A stretch of 64,000 bases of DNA from contig WQZD01000002.1 of the NCBI GenBank assembly GCA_009780915.1, forward strand, positions 62,001 through 126,000, written 5' to 3'. The notes under the pieces are model-generated. The model searched no databases. It was given only the letters and a program-made list of their open reading frames with translations, and had not been told where the DNA came from. Positions 23,844-33,055 of this stretch are shown here, one piece after another; position 1 is the first letter of the stretch; each line of letters begins with the position of its first letter. The translations under genes were made by a program, and so were the position numbers. The DNA is from Propionibacteriaceae bacterium (GTDB lineage Bacteria; Actinomycetota; Actinomycetes; Propionibacteriales; Propionibacteriaceae).

Positions 23844-26524
23844 CCCAGGCCCGCTCGCCGGAATCCGATTCGGGCGGGACCGTCCTCCTCGTCGACGGCC
23901 ATTCTCTGGCCTACCGTGCCTTCTACGGCTACCCGGCTGAGAATTTCATGACCAGCACCGGGCAGCACACCAACGCGGTGTACGGGTTCATGACCTTGCT
24001 CTGCGCCGTCGTGCGCGCCGAACAACCCACGCACATCGGTGTGGCCTTCGACCGGTCGCGGATCACGTTCCGCACCAAGGAGTACGACGCGTACAAAGCC
24101 ACCCGCTCGGCGACCCCCGACGAGTTCAAGGGGCAGGTCGAGCTGATCAAGGACCTCCTGGACGCCATGAACGTCGCCCGGGTCGACCTGGACGATTTCG
24201 AGGCGGACGACATCATCGCGACCTGGGTCACCCAGGCCCGCGACGCCGACCTCGACGTCCTGATCTCCACCGGCGACCGGGACTCCTTCCAACTCGTCAC
24301 CGAGGAGGTGACCGTCCTCTACCCGGGGCGCAACGAGGTGCAACGCATGACGCCGGGCGCCATCCAGGAGAAGTACGGCGTCCCGCCGCAGCGCTACCCC
24401 GAACTGGCGGCACTGGTGGGCGAGACCTCGGACAACCTTCCCGGAGTGCCGGGGGTGGGGCCGAAGACGGCCGCCAAGTGGATCAACGAGTACGACGGTC
24501 TGGAGAACCTCATCCGTCGCGCCGAAGCGGTGCCGGGCAAGGCCGGTCAGTCCTTCCGGGACCATCTGGACGACGTGACCCGCAACCGGCGCCTCAACGC
24601 GCTGGTGCGCGACCTCGACCTGCCCGTCGGCGTCGCCGGCCTGTCCAGAACCACCCCTGACATGGCCGCCGTCAACGAGCTCTGTGACGTGTTGCAGTTC
24701 CGGGCGCTGCGCGACCGAGTACGCGACGCGTTCGACCAGGCGCCTCCCCAGCCGATGGAGACCGTCGTCCACGAGGTGACCATCCAACCCGCCGGCCAGG
24801 TCGCCTCCTGGCTCGAGCGCCATGGAAGCGGCCCCGCAGGCGTCGAGTTCGAGGGCCAATGGGGCCACGGGGTATGGGACCTCACCTCAGCAGCCATCGC
24901 CGCCGCCGACCAGGAGACGGCGTGGTTCGACGTGCGCCGCATGACCCCCGCCGACGACGCCGCCATGGCCGCCTGGCTCGCGGACGAGGACCGCGCCAAG
25001 ATCGTCCACGACTCCAAGGAGCCGCTGATCGGGTTGTGGGAGCACGGATGGGATCTGCGCGGTGTCATCTGCGACACGCAACTGGCCGCGTACCTGGCCA
25101 ACCCCGACAGGCGTGACCTCAGCCTGTCCAGCCTGGCCGAGCTGTACCTCCACCGCACCGTGACCGTCGGGACGGGCCCGTCCACCGACCAGCCGGCCTT
25201 CGACTTCGAGCAGCCCGACACGGCCCAGGCGGCGGGGTTGAACGCCCGCACGATCGCCGACGTGGCCCAGCCCCTGCTCACGGAGGTGGCCTCGCAGGAG
25301 TCGGCCTCGCTGTTGACGGACCTCGAGATCCCCCTGACAAGGGTCTTAGGTCGTATGGAGATGACAGGGATCGCAGTCGATCTGGACGTGTTGACCACGC
25401 TGCGCCGCCAGTTCGACGACCGTGTGGCCCTCGCGCAACAGCAGGCTTTCGACGCCATCGGCCACCCGACCAACCTGTCCAGCCCGAAACAGCTCCAGGT
25501 CGTCTTGTTCGACGAGTTGATGATGCCGAAGACCCGCAAGACGAAGAGCGGGTACACCACCGACGCCGAGGCGCTCGACCACCTCTTCTCCGTCACCGGC
25601 CATCCGTTCTTGGAACACCTCCTGTCACACCGCGACGCCATCAAACTGCGACAGACTGTCGAGGGGCTGATCAAGGCCGTCGCGGACGACGGGCGCATCC
25701 ACACCACGTACCTCCAGACAGCCGCGGCGACGGGACGGCTGTCGTCCCAGGACCCGAACCTGCAGAACATCCCCACACGCACCCTCGCCGGGAACCAGAT
25801 CCGGCAAGCCTTCGTCCCGCAGGCCGGGTACGAGGCGCTCATGACGGCCGACTACTCTCAGATCGAGATGAGGATCATGGCCCACGTGTCGGGCGACGAG
25901 CGTCTGATCGACGCCTTCCGCTCGGGTCAGGATTTCCACACCGTCATGGCCGCCCACGTCTTCGACGTCGACGCGGCCCAGGTGACGCCGGCGCAGCGCA
26001 GCCGCGTCAAAGCCGTGAACTACGGTCTGGCGTACGGGTTGAGCGCCTACGGGCTGTCCAACCAGTTGAAGATCTCCGTGGGCGAGGCCACCACCCTCAT
26101 GGACGGGTACTTCGAGGAGTTCGGGCGCGTGCGCGACTACCTCAACTCCTTGGTCGCCCAGGCGAGGACCACGGGTTACACCCAGACTCTCATGGGCAGA
26201 CGCCGGTACTTGCCGGATCTGGCCTCCACGAACCGTACCCGGCGCGACATGGCCGAACGCATGGCCCTCAACGCCCCCATCCAGGGGTCGGCCGCCGACA
26301 TCATCAAAGTGGCCATGCTGAAAGTGGCCTCCGCCCTGGAGAAGGACTTCCGGTCGAGGATGCTCCTGCAGGTCCACGACGAACTCGTCTTCGAGGTGGC
26401 CGACGGGGAGCGCGAGGCCTTGGAACTCATGGTGCGCGAGCAGATGTCCAACGCCGTCCGTCTCGACGTCCCCCTCGACGTCTCGGTCGGCGTGGGCGCG
26501 ACGTGGGCAGGTGCCGCTCACTGA
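23840..26524 (+). CDS. polA: DNA polymerase I
   Basis: 894 aa. The N-terminal 5'-3' exonuclease (about 14-300; GDRDSFQLVT, and the HhH-like DNLPGVPGVGPKTAAKWI) is intact. The middle 3'-5' proofreading domain (about 310-490) lacks the DxE active-site motif, as usual in actinobacterial Pol I. The polymerase domain has motif A TADYSQIEMR (D671), motif B RSRVKAVNYGLAYG and motif C QVHDELVFE (D847). It repairs DNA and removes Okazaki primers. GTG start overlaps the pdtaR stop (GTGA), so the genes are coupled. Confidence 0.95.
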   Translation: MTQARSPESDSGGTVLLVDGHSLAYRAFYGYPAENFMTSTGQHTNAVYGFMTLLCAVVRAEQPTHIGVAFDRSRITFRTKEYDAYKATRSATPDEFKGQVELIKDLLDAMNVARVDLDDFEADDIIATWVTQARDADLDVLISTGDRDSFQLVTEEVTVLYPGRNEVQRMTPGAIQEKYGVPPQRYPELAALVGETSDNLPGVPGVGPKTAAKWINEYDGLENLIRRAEAVPGKAGQSFRDHLDDVTRNRRLNALVRDLDLPVGVAGLSRTTPDMAAVNELCDVLQFRALRDRVRDAFDQAPPQPMETVVHEVTIQPAGQVASWLERHGSGPAGVEFEGQWGHGVWDLTSAAIAAADQETAWFDVRRMTPADDAAMAAWLADEDRAKIVHDSKEPLIGLWEHGWDLRGVICDTQLAAYLANPDRRDLSLSSLAELYLHRTVTVGTGPSTDQPAFDFEQPDTAQAAGLNARTIADVAQPLLTEVASQESASLLTDLEIPLTRVLGRMEMTGIAVDLDVLTTLRRQFDDRVALAQQQAFDAIGHPTNLSSPKQLQVVLFDELMMPKTRKTKSGYTTDAEALDHLFSVTGHPFLEHLLSHRDAIKLRQTVEGLIKAVADDGRIHTTYLQTAAATGRLSSQDPNLQNIPTRTLAGNQIRQAFVPQAGYEALMTADYSQIEMRIMAHVSGDERLIDAFRSGQDFHTVMAAHVFDVDAAQVTPAQRSRVKAVNYGLAYGLSAYGLSNQLKISVGEATTLMDGYFEEFGRVRDYLNSLVAQARTTGYTQTLMGRRRYLPDLASTNRTRRDMAERMALNAPIQGSAADIIKVAMLKVASALEKDFRSRMLLQVHDELVFEVADGEREALELMVREQMSNAVRLDVPLDVSVGVGATWAGAAH

Positions 26525-26539
26525 TCCTCGCCTGGGGGT

Positions 26540-26569
26540 TTGCCGTACCACAGTCCCGCCCAGTAAGAT
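26540..26569 (+). promoter_or_regulatory. Promoter of rpsA
   Basis: TTGCCG (26540-26545), an 18-bp spacer and TAAGAT (26564-26569) give a 5' leader of roughly 105 nt before rpsA. The leader lacks a clear Shine-Dalgarno site, which fits S1 autoregulation in other bacteria. Confidence 0.55.
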
Positions 26570-26680
26570 TAGTGAGCATATTGTCTGCTTGATCCCGGCA
26601 TGGAGTGGATCGGGCGGCGTCTCCACCACGGATTCGCGAAGGCGGTATGCGTACATCCACCTATGTGAAAGTCATACTCA

Positions 26681-28132
26681 ATGACATTATCGGCGCAAGC
26701 CTCTATCGCGGTTGACGACCTCGGCTCAGACCAGGATTTCCTCGCCGCAATCGATTCAACACTCAAGAACTTCAATGATGGTGACATCGTCACCGGCATA
26801 GTCGTCAAGGTCGACAAAGACGAGGTTCTCCTCGATGTGGGCTACAAGACCGAGGGCGTCATCCCGGTCAAGGAACTCGCCATCAAGTACCATGTGGACC
26901 CCTTCGAAGAAGTGCATGTCGGCGACACCGTCGAAGCCCTCGTCCAGCAGAAGGAGGACAAGGAAGGCCGTCTCATCCTGTCCAAGAAGCGCGCTCAGTA
27001 CGAGCGTGCGTGGGGCACGATCGAGAAGATCAAGGAAGAAGACGGCGTGGTCACCGGCCGCGTCATCGAGGTCGTCAAGGGCGGCCTCATCGTCGACATC
27101 GGGCTGCGCGGCTTCCTGCCGGCCTCCCTGGTCGAAATGCGCCGCGTGCGCGACCTGTCTCCGTACATCGGCGCTGAGCTCGAAGCCAAGATCATCGAAC
27201 TGGACAAGAACCGCAACAACGTGGTCCTGTCCCGTCGTGCGTGGCTGGAGCAGACGCAGTCCGAGGTGCGCACCACCTTCCTCCACAACCTCCAGAAGGG
27301 CCAGATCCGCAAGGGTGTCGTCTCCTCGATCGTCAACTTCGGCGCCTTCGTCGACTTGGGCGGCGTGGACGGCTTGGTCCACGTGTCCGAGCTCTCCTGG
27401 AAGCACATCGACCATCCTTCCGAGGTCGTCGAGATCGGCCAGGAAGTCACCGTCGAGGTCCTCTCCGTGGAGATGGATCGCGAGCGCGTCTCCCTGTCGC
27501 TGAAGGCCACCCAGGAAGATCCGTGGCAGACCTTCGCACGTCTGCACCAGATCGGCCAGATCGCGCCGGGAACCGTCACCAAGCTGGTGCCCTTCGGCGC
27601 CTTCGTGCGTGTCGCCGACGGCATCGAGGGCTTGGTCCACGTCTCCGAACTGGCCGAGCGCCATGTGGAGATCCCGGAGCAGGTCGTCTCGGTGGGCGAT
27701 CAGGTCATGGTCAAGATCATCGACATCGACCTCGACCGTCGCCGCGTGTCCCTCTCCCTCAAGCAGGCCAACGAGGGTGTCGACATGGTCGCGGACGATT
27801 TCGATCCGAGCCTGTACGGCATGACCGCGTCGTATGACGACGAGGGCAACTACATCTATCCCGAGGGCTTCGATCCGGAGACCAACGAATGGAAGGCCGG
27901 GTACGAGGAGCAGCAGGCCGCTTGGGAAGCCCAGTGGACCCAGGCTCGCGCGTTGTGGGAGGCCCACAAGAAGCAGGCCGAGCAGGCTGTCGAAGCCGAG
28001 CAGGAAGCGGTCGTCGAGGAGATGACGGCGGCGACCTACGTCTCCGGCGACTCCGACGCCCCCGTGGAGTCGGCTTTCGCCACTGACGAGACCTTGCAGG
28101 CTCTCAAGGAGAAGCTCAACGGCTCCAACTGA
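26681..28132 (+). CDS. rpsA: 30S ribosomal protein S1
   Basis: 483 aa with four S1 RNA-binding domains beginning at about residues 33 (GDIVTGIVVKVDKDEVLLDV), 118 (DGVVTGRVIEVVKGGLIVDI), 207 (GQIRKGVVSSIVNFGAFVDL) and 292 (GQIAPGTVTKLVPFGAFVRV). The usual actinobacterial acidic C-terminal tail follows, rich in Glu, Ala and Trp. S1 helps the 30S subunit bind and unfold mRNA. No strong ribosome binding site precedes the ATG. It has its own promoter and a strong terminator with a UUCG loop. Confidence 0.95.
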   Translation: MTLSAQASIAVDDLGSDQDFLAAIDSTLKNFNDGDIVTGIVVKVDKDEVLLDVGYKTEGVIPVKELAIKYHVDPFEEVHVGDTVEALVQQKEDKEGRLILSKKRAQYERAWGTIEKIKEEDGVVTGRVIEVVKGGLIVDIGLRGFLPASLVEMRRVRDLSPYIGAELEAKIIELDKNRNNVVLSRRAWLEQTQSEVRTTFLHNLQKGQIRKGVVSSIVNFGAFVDLGGVDGLVHVSELSWKHIDHPSEVVEIGQEVTVEVLSVEMDRERVSLSLKATQEDPWQTFARLHQIGQIAPGTVTKLVPFGAFVRVADGIEGLVHVSELAERHVEIPEQVVSVGDQVMVKIIDIDLDRRRVSLSLKQANEGVDMVADDFDPSLYGMTASYDDEGNYIYPEGFDPETNEWKAGYEEQQAAWEAQWTQARALWEAHKKQAEQAVEAEQEAVVEEMTAATYVSGDSDAPVESAFATDETLQALKEKLNGSN

Positions 28133-28148
28133 TCTGGAACCTTTTTAC

Positions 28149-28187
28149 AACAGGGTCACCGCTTCGGCGGTGGCCCTGTTTCTCGTT
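28149..28187 (+). terminator. Intrinsic terminator of rpsA
   Basis: 14-bp stem (28149-28162 AACAGGGTCACCGC and 28167-28180 GCGGTGGCCCTGTT, one T-G pair) capped by TTCG and followed by TCTCGTT. Confidence 0.85.
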
Positions 28188-28269
28188 CCGGCGCCACTCG
28201 CGTTAGGCTACTGTTCTGAGTGGTCATCGATGGCGAGACACTCACCATGCGGGTTCCTTGGAGGAGATC

Positions 28270-28932
28270 ATGATTCGAGTCGGGCTGACGGGCGGCATCG
28301 CCGCCGGCAAATCGGTGGCCGGGAACCGGTTCGCCGACTTAGGGCTCACGGTCGTGGACTACGACCAGCTCGCCCGCGACGTGGTCGCCCCCGGCACGCC
28401 CGGTCTGGCCATGGTGGTCGAGGCCTTCGGGGACCAGGTCCTCAACGACGACGGCACCCTCAACCGTGGGAAGGTGGCGCAGAAAGTCTTCTTCGACTCA
28501 GACGCCCTCGACCGGTTGGAGGAGATCATCCATCCCTTGGTCATCGCCGAGGGCCAGCGCCTGGACCTCGAGGCCGAGGCGCGGGGCGAGGCGATCTTCG
28601 TCCACTCCATCCCACTGCTGGTGGAGGCGGCCGGGCCCGAGGTCTTCGACGTCGTCATCGTCGTGGACGCGCCGACGGACGTGCGCGCCTCGCGGCTGAT
28701 CGACGGCCGTGGCATGGCCCCCGAAGAGGCATGGGGACGGATCGACGCTCAGATCGACGACGAGGTGCGTCTCGGCTCGGCCGACGTCGTCTTCGACGGA
28801 TCGGGCACCGCCGAGAACCTGTGCCGGCAGGTGGACGCCTGGGTGGCGGACGTGACCCGCAACGGTCTGGAGTTCCGCCCCAACGAGGAGCGCGCCGCCT
28901 TCCTCATCACCGAAGACGGCTTGCCGAGGTGA
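28270..28932 (+). CDS. coaE: Dephospho-CoA kinase
   Basis: Last step of CoA biosynthesis: phosphorylates the 3'-hydroxyl of dephospho-CoA. 220 aa starting [15 protein letters not shown], whose GGIAAGKS is the Walker A loop; [10 protein letters not shown] and the lid region HSIPLLVEA follow. The ATG at 28270 has GGAGG 5 nt upstream, preferred over an in-frame ATG 12 nt earlier. The usual long actinobacterial C-terminal GrpB fusion is absent; this is the short form. It precedes uvrB by 46 bp. Confidence 0.93.
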   Translation: MIRVGLTGGIAAGKSVAGNRFADLGLTVVDYDQLARDVVAPGTPGLAMVVEAFGDQVLNDDGTLNRGKVAQKVFFDSDALDRLEEIIHPLVIAEGQRLDLEAEARGEAIFVHSIPLLVEAAGPEVFDVVIVVDAPTDVRASRLIDGRGMAPEEAWGRIDAQIDDEVRLGSADVVFDGSGTAENLCRQVDAWVADVTRNGLEFRPNEERAAFLITEDGLPR

Positions 28933-28978
28933 GCCCGACGCGTCGAGACGTGTCAGTCCTCTGAGCTACTGTAGAGGC

Positions 28979-31051
28979 ATGCGTCCAGTCACCGATGTTG
29001 AACGGACGGTGGCACCTTTCACCGTCCACGCCGATTTCGTCCCCAGCGGGGACCAGCCCCAGGCCATCGAGGCCTTGGAGCGTCGGGTGACCTCGGGGGA
29101 CAAGGACGTCGTCCTCCTCGGCGCGACCGGGACGGGGAAGACCGCCACCGTGGCATGGCTGGCCGAACGGCTCCAGCGGCCCATGCTGATCATGCAGCCC
29201 AACAAGACCTTGGCCGCGCAGTTCGCGCAGGAGTTGCGCCAGTTCTTCCCCGACAACGGGGTCGAGTACTTCGTCTCGTACTACGACTATTACCAGCCCG
29301 AGGCGTACATCCCCCAGACGGACACCTACATCGAGAAGGACTCCTCCCTCAACGAGGAGGTGGAGCGCCTGCGCCACCAGGCCACGTATTCCCTGCTGAC
29401 AAGGAGAGACTGCATCGTCGTGGCCACCGTGTCCGCCATCTACGGCCTCGGCACGCCCCAGGAGTACGTCGACCAGGCCATCACCATCCATGTCGGCGAC
29501 GCTCTGGGCCGCGACGCCCTCCTGCGACGCCTGGTGGACATCCAGTACGTCCGGAACGACCTGGCCGGGACGAGGGGCACCTTCCGTGCGCGCGGTGACA
29601 CCGTCGAGGTCTTCCCGATGTACGAGCAACTGGCGTGGCGCGTGGAGTTCTTCGGGGACGAGGTGGAGGCGTGCACGACCCTCAACCCCCTGACCGGGGA
29701 GGTGGTCTCCCGTGACCAGGTCATGCACATCTTCCCCGCGACCCACTACACGGCGTCCCAGGAACGCATGGAGCGGGCCATCGTCGGCATCGAAGCGGAA
29801 CTGTCGCAACGTCTGAGCGACCTGCGCGCCCAGAACAAACTGCTGGAGGCTCAGCGCCTGGAGATGAGGACGAGCTACGACATCGAGATGATGAGGGCGG
29901 TCGGTACCTGCTCGGGCATCGAGAACTACTCCCGCCACATCGACGACCGCCCGGCCGGATCGGCCCCCAACTGCCTGCTGGACTACTTCCCCGAGGACTT
30001 CGTGCTCGTGATCGACGAGTCGCACGTCACCGTCCCCCAGATCGGCGGGATGTACGAGGGGGACATGTCCCGCAAACGCACCCTGGTGGAGCACGGGTTC
30101 CGTCTGCCCTCCGCCATGGACAACCGACCCTTGCGGTGGGAGGAGTTCCTCGACCGCATCGGCCAGACGGTGTATCTCTCGGCCACGCCAGGGCCGTACG
30201 AGATCGCGAAAGACCCCGATCCCGTGGAGCTCTTGATCCGGCCCACCGGCTTGGTCGATCCGGAGATCGTCCTCAAGCCCACCAAGGGCCAAGTGGAAGA
30301 CCTGATGGGCGAGATCCAGGCCCGGGCCGACCGGGACGAGCGCGTCTTGGTGACCACCTTGACCAAGAAGATGGCCGAGGACCTGACCGACTATTTCCTG
30401 GCCCACGACATCCGCGCGCGCTACCTCCACTCCGACATCGACACGCTGAAGAGGCTCGACCTGCTGCGCGAGCTGAGGGCGGGGGAGTACGACGTGCTGG
30501 TCGGCATCAACCTGCTTCGGGAGGGGCTCGACCTTCCGGAGGTCTCCCTCGTCGCCATCCTCGACGCCGACAAAGAGGGGTTCCTGCGCTCGGAGAGGTC
30601 GTTGATCCAGACCATCGGGCGCGCGGCGCGCAATGTGTCGGGACAGGTGCATATGTACGCGGACTCGGTGACCCCGTCGATGAGGAAGGCCATCGACGAG
30701 ACGAACCGGCGCCGCTCCCGCCAGGTGGCGTACAACCAGGCCAACGGGATCGACCCGCAGCCGTTGCGCAAGAGGATCGCCGACATCACCGAGATGCTGG
30801 CCCGCGAGGACGGCGACTCCATCGCGACGAGGGCGACCCGCCGCACCTCGGGGGTCGTGCTCGCCGACGAGTCCAAGGCCGCCCGGCCGGCGAACATCCC
30901 CCAGAACGAGCTCGCCGACCTGATCTCCGAGCTGACCGAGCAGATGCACACGGCGGCGACCCAGCTGAGGTTCGAGGTGGCGGCCCGCCTGCGCGACGAG
31001 GTGGCCGACCTGAAGAAGGAGTACCGCTCCATGGTCGAAGGGATGAAGTGA
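28979..31051 (+). CDS. uvrB: Excinuclease ABC subunit B
   Basis: 690-aa helicase-like damage-verification subunit of nucleotide excision repair. Walker [16 protein letters not shown] lies at about 41-55. The beta-hairpin region ([15 protein letters not shown]), DEAD-like [11 protein letters not shown], helicase motif TIGRAARN and a C-terminal UVR domain that binds UvrC (about 640-680) are all present. A TACTGT -10 hexamer (28967-28972) ends 6 nt before the ATG, suggesting a leaderless transcript. uvrA and uvrC follow 2 kb later, separated by the TerC and DinB-like genes. Confidence 0.96.
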   Translation: MRPVTDVERTVAPFTVHADFVPSGDQPQAIEALERRVTSGDKDVVLLGATGTGKTATVAWLAERLQRPMLIMQPNKTLAAQFAQELRQFFPDNGVEYFVSYYDYYQPEAYIPQTDTYIEKDSSLNEEVERLRHQATYSLLTRRDCIVVATVSAIYGLGTPQEYVDQAITIHVGDALGRDALLRRLVDIQYVRNDLAGTRGTFRARGDTVEVFPMYEQLAWRVEFFGDEVEACTTLNPLTGEVVSRDQVMHIFPATHYTASQERMERAIVGIEAELSQRLSDLRAQNKLLEAQRLEMRTSYDIEMMRAVGTCSGIENYSRHIDDRPAGSAPNCLLDYFPEDFVLVIDESHVTVPQIGGMYEGDMSRKRTLVEHGFRLPSAMDNRPLRWEEFLDRIGQTVYLSATPGPYEIAKDPDPVELLIRPTGLVDPEIVLKPTKGQVEDLMGEIQARADRDERVLVTTLTKKMAEDLTDYFLAHDIRARYLHSDIDTLKRLDLLRELRAGEYDVLVGINLLREGLDLPEVSLVAILDADKEGFLRSERSLIQTIGRAARNVSGQVHMYADSVTPSMRKAIDETNRRRSRQVAYNQANGIDPQPLRKRIADITEMLAREDGDSIATRATRRTSGVVLADESKAARPANIPQNELADLISELTEQMHTAATQLRFEVAARLRDEVADLKKEYRSMVEGMK

Positions 31052-31086
31052 CCTGATGACGTGACCTGATGACGTGACCCGATGAT
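31048..31086. repeat. 13-bp tandem repeat across the uvrB stop codon
   Basis: GTGACCTGATGAC occurs twice (31048-31060, 31061-31073) and once with two changes (31074-31086). The first copy contains the uvrB stop TGA. Confidence 0.8.
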
Positions 31087-31110
31087 CGGTGGGGCCGGTG
31101 TCGGGACAGG

Positions 31111-31130
31111 GGCGCCGATGTCTCGGCGCC
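31111..31130 (+). terminator. Stem-loop after uvrB
   Basis: GGCGCCGA (31111-31118) and TCGGCGCC (31123-31130) form a perfect 8-bp stem with loop TGTC, 60 nt past the uvrB stop. No U-tract. Confidence 0.45.
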
Positions 31131-31203
31131 GTGCCAGCGCCTAGCTGCTCGCGGGGGCGACCGCTAGAATGGATAACTGCCGTGAACGCCCAGAAAGGAC
31201 CTC

Positions 31204-32175
31204 ATGCACGTCACTGACGTCACGTGGATCATCACCCTTGTCATCCTCATCGCAGTCCTCCTCTTCGATGTCTTCGTCATCGGACGGCGACCCCACGAAC
31301 CGTCGACACGGGAGTGCTCGATCGCCATCGGCGTGTACGTCGGCCTGGCGCTGCTGTTCGCCGTCTTCGTCGGCGCCCAGTGGGGGCATCGGTACAGCGG
31401 TGAGTTCGTCGCGGGGTGGCTGACGGAGTACTCCTTGTCAGTGGACAACCTGTTCATCTTCTTGCTGATCATGACGAAGCTCAAGGTGCCCCGGCACCTC
31501 CAGCAGTACGCCCTGATGGTCGGCATCGTCATCGCCTTGGTGCTGCGCGGGATCTTCATCGCCCTGGGCGCCGCGATCATCGCCTCGTTCGCGTGGGTCT
31601 TCTTCCTTTTCGGCGCCTTCCTCGTCTACACCGCCGTCCAGTTGGTGCGGGAGTACGTCAGTGGCGACACCGAGGAGGAGGCGACGGACAACGTCGCGAT
31701 GCGCTGGGTCAAGCGCACCTTCAAATTCACCGACGACTTCCACCAGACGAAACTGCGGGTGAAGGTGGACGGCGCCGCGCTCATGACGCCGATGTTCCTC
31801 GTCGTGATCGCCCTGGGCAGCACCGACCTGTTGTTCGCCCTCGACTCGATCCCTGCGATCTACGGGCTCACCCAGCAGGCGTACCTCGTCTTCACGGCCA
31901 ACGTCTTCGCGCTCATGGGGCTGAGGCAGGTGTACTTCCTCATCGGCGGGATGCTCAAGCGTCTGGTGTACCTCTCGATCGGCCTGTCCGTGGTCCTGGC
32001 TTTCATCGGGGTCAAACTCGTCCTCCACGCTCTGCACCACTATCACGTCATCGCGTTCGAGGTGCCCCTGTGGCTGTCCCTCACGGTGATCGTCGCCACC
32101 TTGGCCGTCACGACTGTGGCGAGCCTGATCAAGTCGGCTCGTCCCGACGCCGGTCAACCGGGAGAGCCCGCCTGA
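31204..32175 (+). CDS. TerC-family membrane protein
   Basis: 323 aa, integral membrane protein with seven to nine helices. The family's acidic intramembrane motifs are present: SVDNLFIFLLI (about 81) and GSTDLLFALDSIPAIYG (about 205). TerC/Alx/MeeY relatives export Mn2+ or act on metalation of exported proteins; the original tellurite link is a poor guide. AGAAAGG lies 5 nt before the ATG. A TAGAAT -10 candidate is at 31165-31170. No yybP-ykoY manganese riboswitch was recognised in the 150-bp upstream region. Confidence 0.85.
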   Translation: MHVTDVTWIITLVILIAVLLFDVFVIGRRPHEPSTRECSIAIGVYVGLALLFAVFVGAQWGHRYSGEFVAGWLTEYSLSVDNLFIFLLIMTKLKVPRHLQQYALMVGIVIALVLRGIFIALGAAIIASFAWVFFLFGAFLVYTAVQLVREYVSGDTEEEATDNVAMRWVKRTFKFTDDFHQTKLRVKVDGAALMTPMFLVVIALGSTDLLFALDSIPAIYGLTQQAYLVFTANVFALMGLRQVYFLIGGMLKRLVYLSIGLSVVLAFIGVKLVLHALHHYHVIAFEVPLWLSLTVIVATLAVTTVASLIKSARPDAGQPGEPA

Positions 32176-32182
32176 CGGTCGG

Positions 32183-32899
32183 TCACACGGGACCGGCGAG
32201 GTCCAGATCCTCGGCACCCAGCACGGCGGAGGAGTCACGACGGCCCGTCAGCCAGCCCAGCAGATTCGATTCGTTGCCGCGCACGGTGATGGTGGCGCCC
32301 GTGCCCACGGCGGCGGAGAACCCCTCGTCGGTGATGATCGTCAACCGCACCTGCGAGAACCGGGGCGCGGTACGGAACAGGTTCCATTGCACGAGGGTGC
32401 GCAGCAGCGAGGGGTCGATGTCGGCGAAGTCGAATCCCAACTTCAGGTCGATGTGGTGGAGGACGACCTCGTTGAGCCGGTCCAGGACGAGCACGGACGC
32501 GGGCAGCGGTCCCTGGGAGGATCGGATGGAGGTGGCCCAGGCGCAGTCGTCCATCATGTCGAAGGCGGCCATCAGGCCGGCGGAGGACTGGTCGAGCGCC
32601 TCCTGGAGGCCGACCGCGCCCTGCCGTGCGCCCAGATTCAGGTCCGCGTCGGTCTGGGACCCTCGCCACACGATGGTCTCGTGGGTGCTCACGATCTCGG
32701 CGGCCATCTCCGCCAGCATGGTCCCGTGATGGGCCAGGTGGGTCGCCACATGGGCGCGGGACCATCCGGACAGAAGGGTCAGCTCTTGCCAGTCGCTGTC
32801 CGCCAGGGCGATGGTGTCGCCGAGCAGTCGTTGCGTGACGGCGGTCAGTTCCAGACGCCAGTCGTCTGGGTAATCAATGGTGTGCGCGCCGATCCTCAC
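32183..32899 (-). CDS. DinB-like maleylpyruvate isomerase family protein (mycothiol-dependent)
   Basis: 238 aa. The N-terminal metal-binding four-helix domain carries GWSRAHVATHLAHH and VVLHHIDLKLG, whose histidines are the expected metal ligands. The C-terminal part (about 175-235) has GNESNLLGWLTGR, typical of the actinobacterial mycothiol-dependent maleylpyruvate isomerase group. Substrate unknown; many relatives are uncharacterised mycothiol S-transferases. The GTG start at 32899 lies 7 nt after a TATGTT hexamer (32912-32907), so the mRNA is probably leaderless. It converges on the TerC gene. Confidence 0.75.
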   Translation of the reverse strand: MRIGAHTIDYPDDWRLELTAVTQRLLGDTIALADSDWQELTLLSGWSRAHVATHLAHHGTMLAEMAAEIVSTHETIVWRGSQTDADLNLGARQGAVGLQEALDQSSAGLMAAFDMMDDCAWATSIRSSQGPLPASVLVLDRLNEVVLHHIDLKLGFDFADIDPSLLRTLVQWNLFRTAPRFSQVRLTIITDEGFSAAVGTGATITVRGNESNLLGWLTGRRDSSAVLGAEDLDLAGPV

Positions 32900-32995
32900 A
32901 GACCTAACATAGAGGTAAATCCTTCATGATGGGAAATTGTTCATCCCTGTCGGAGGAGGATTTCTCGACCTTGCCTGCAAGAAGGGCGACGCGAC

Positions 32996-33049
32996 ACGCA
33001 CGTATGTTCGATAATCGCCGCTCCCGGGGTCGGGCAAAGGAACTAAAAT
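32996..33049 (+). promoter_or_regulatory. uvrA promoter with probable LexA box
   Basis: ACGCAC-GTAT-GTTCGA (32996-33011) matches 10 of 12 defined bases of the actinobacterial SOS box TCGAAC-N4-GTTCGA. A TAAAAT -10 (33044-33049) lies 6 nt before the uvrA GTG. LexA control of uvrA is expected from other actinobacteria. Confidence 0.6.
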
Positions 33050-33055
33050 GAGCAG

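Noticed and set aside
31052..31203. Possible yybP-ykoY manganese riboswitch before the TerC gene
   Set aside because: Only a simple 8-bp stem-loop and a -10 candidate were found; the conserved riboswitch loops are absent.
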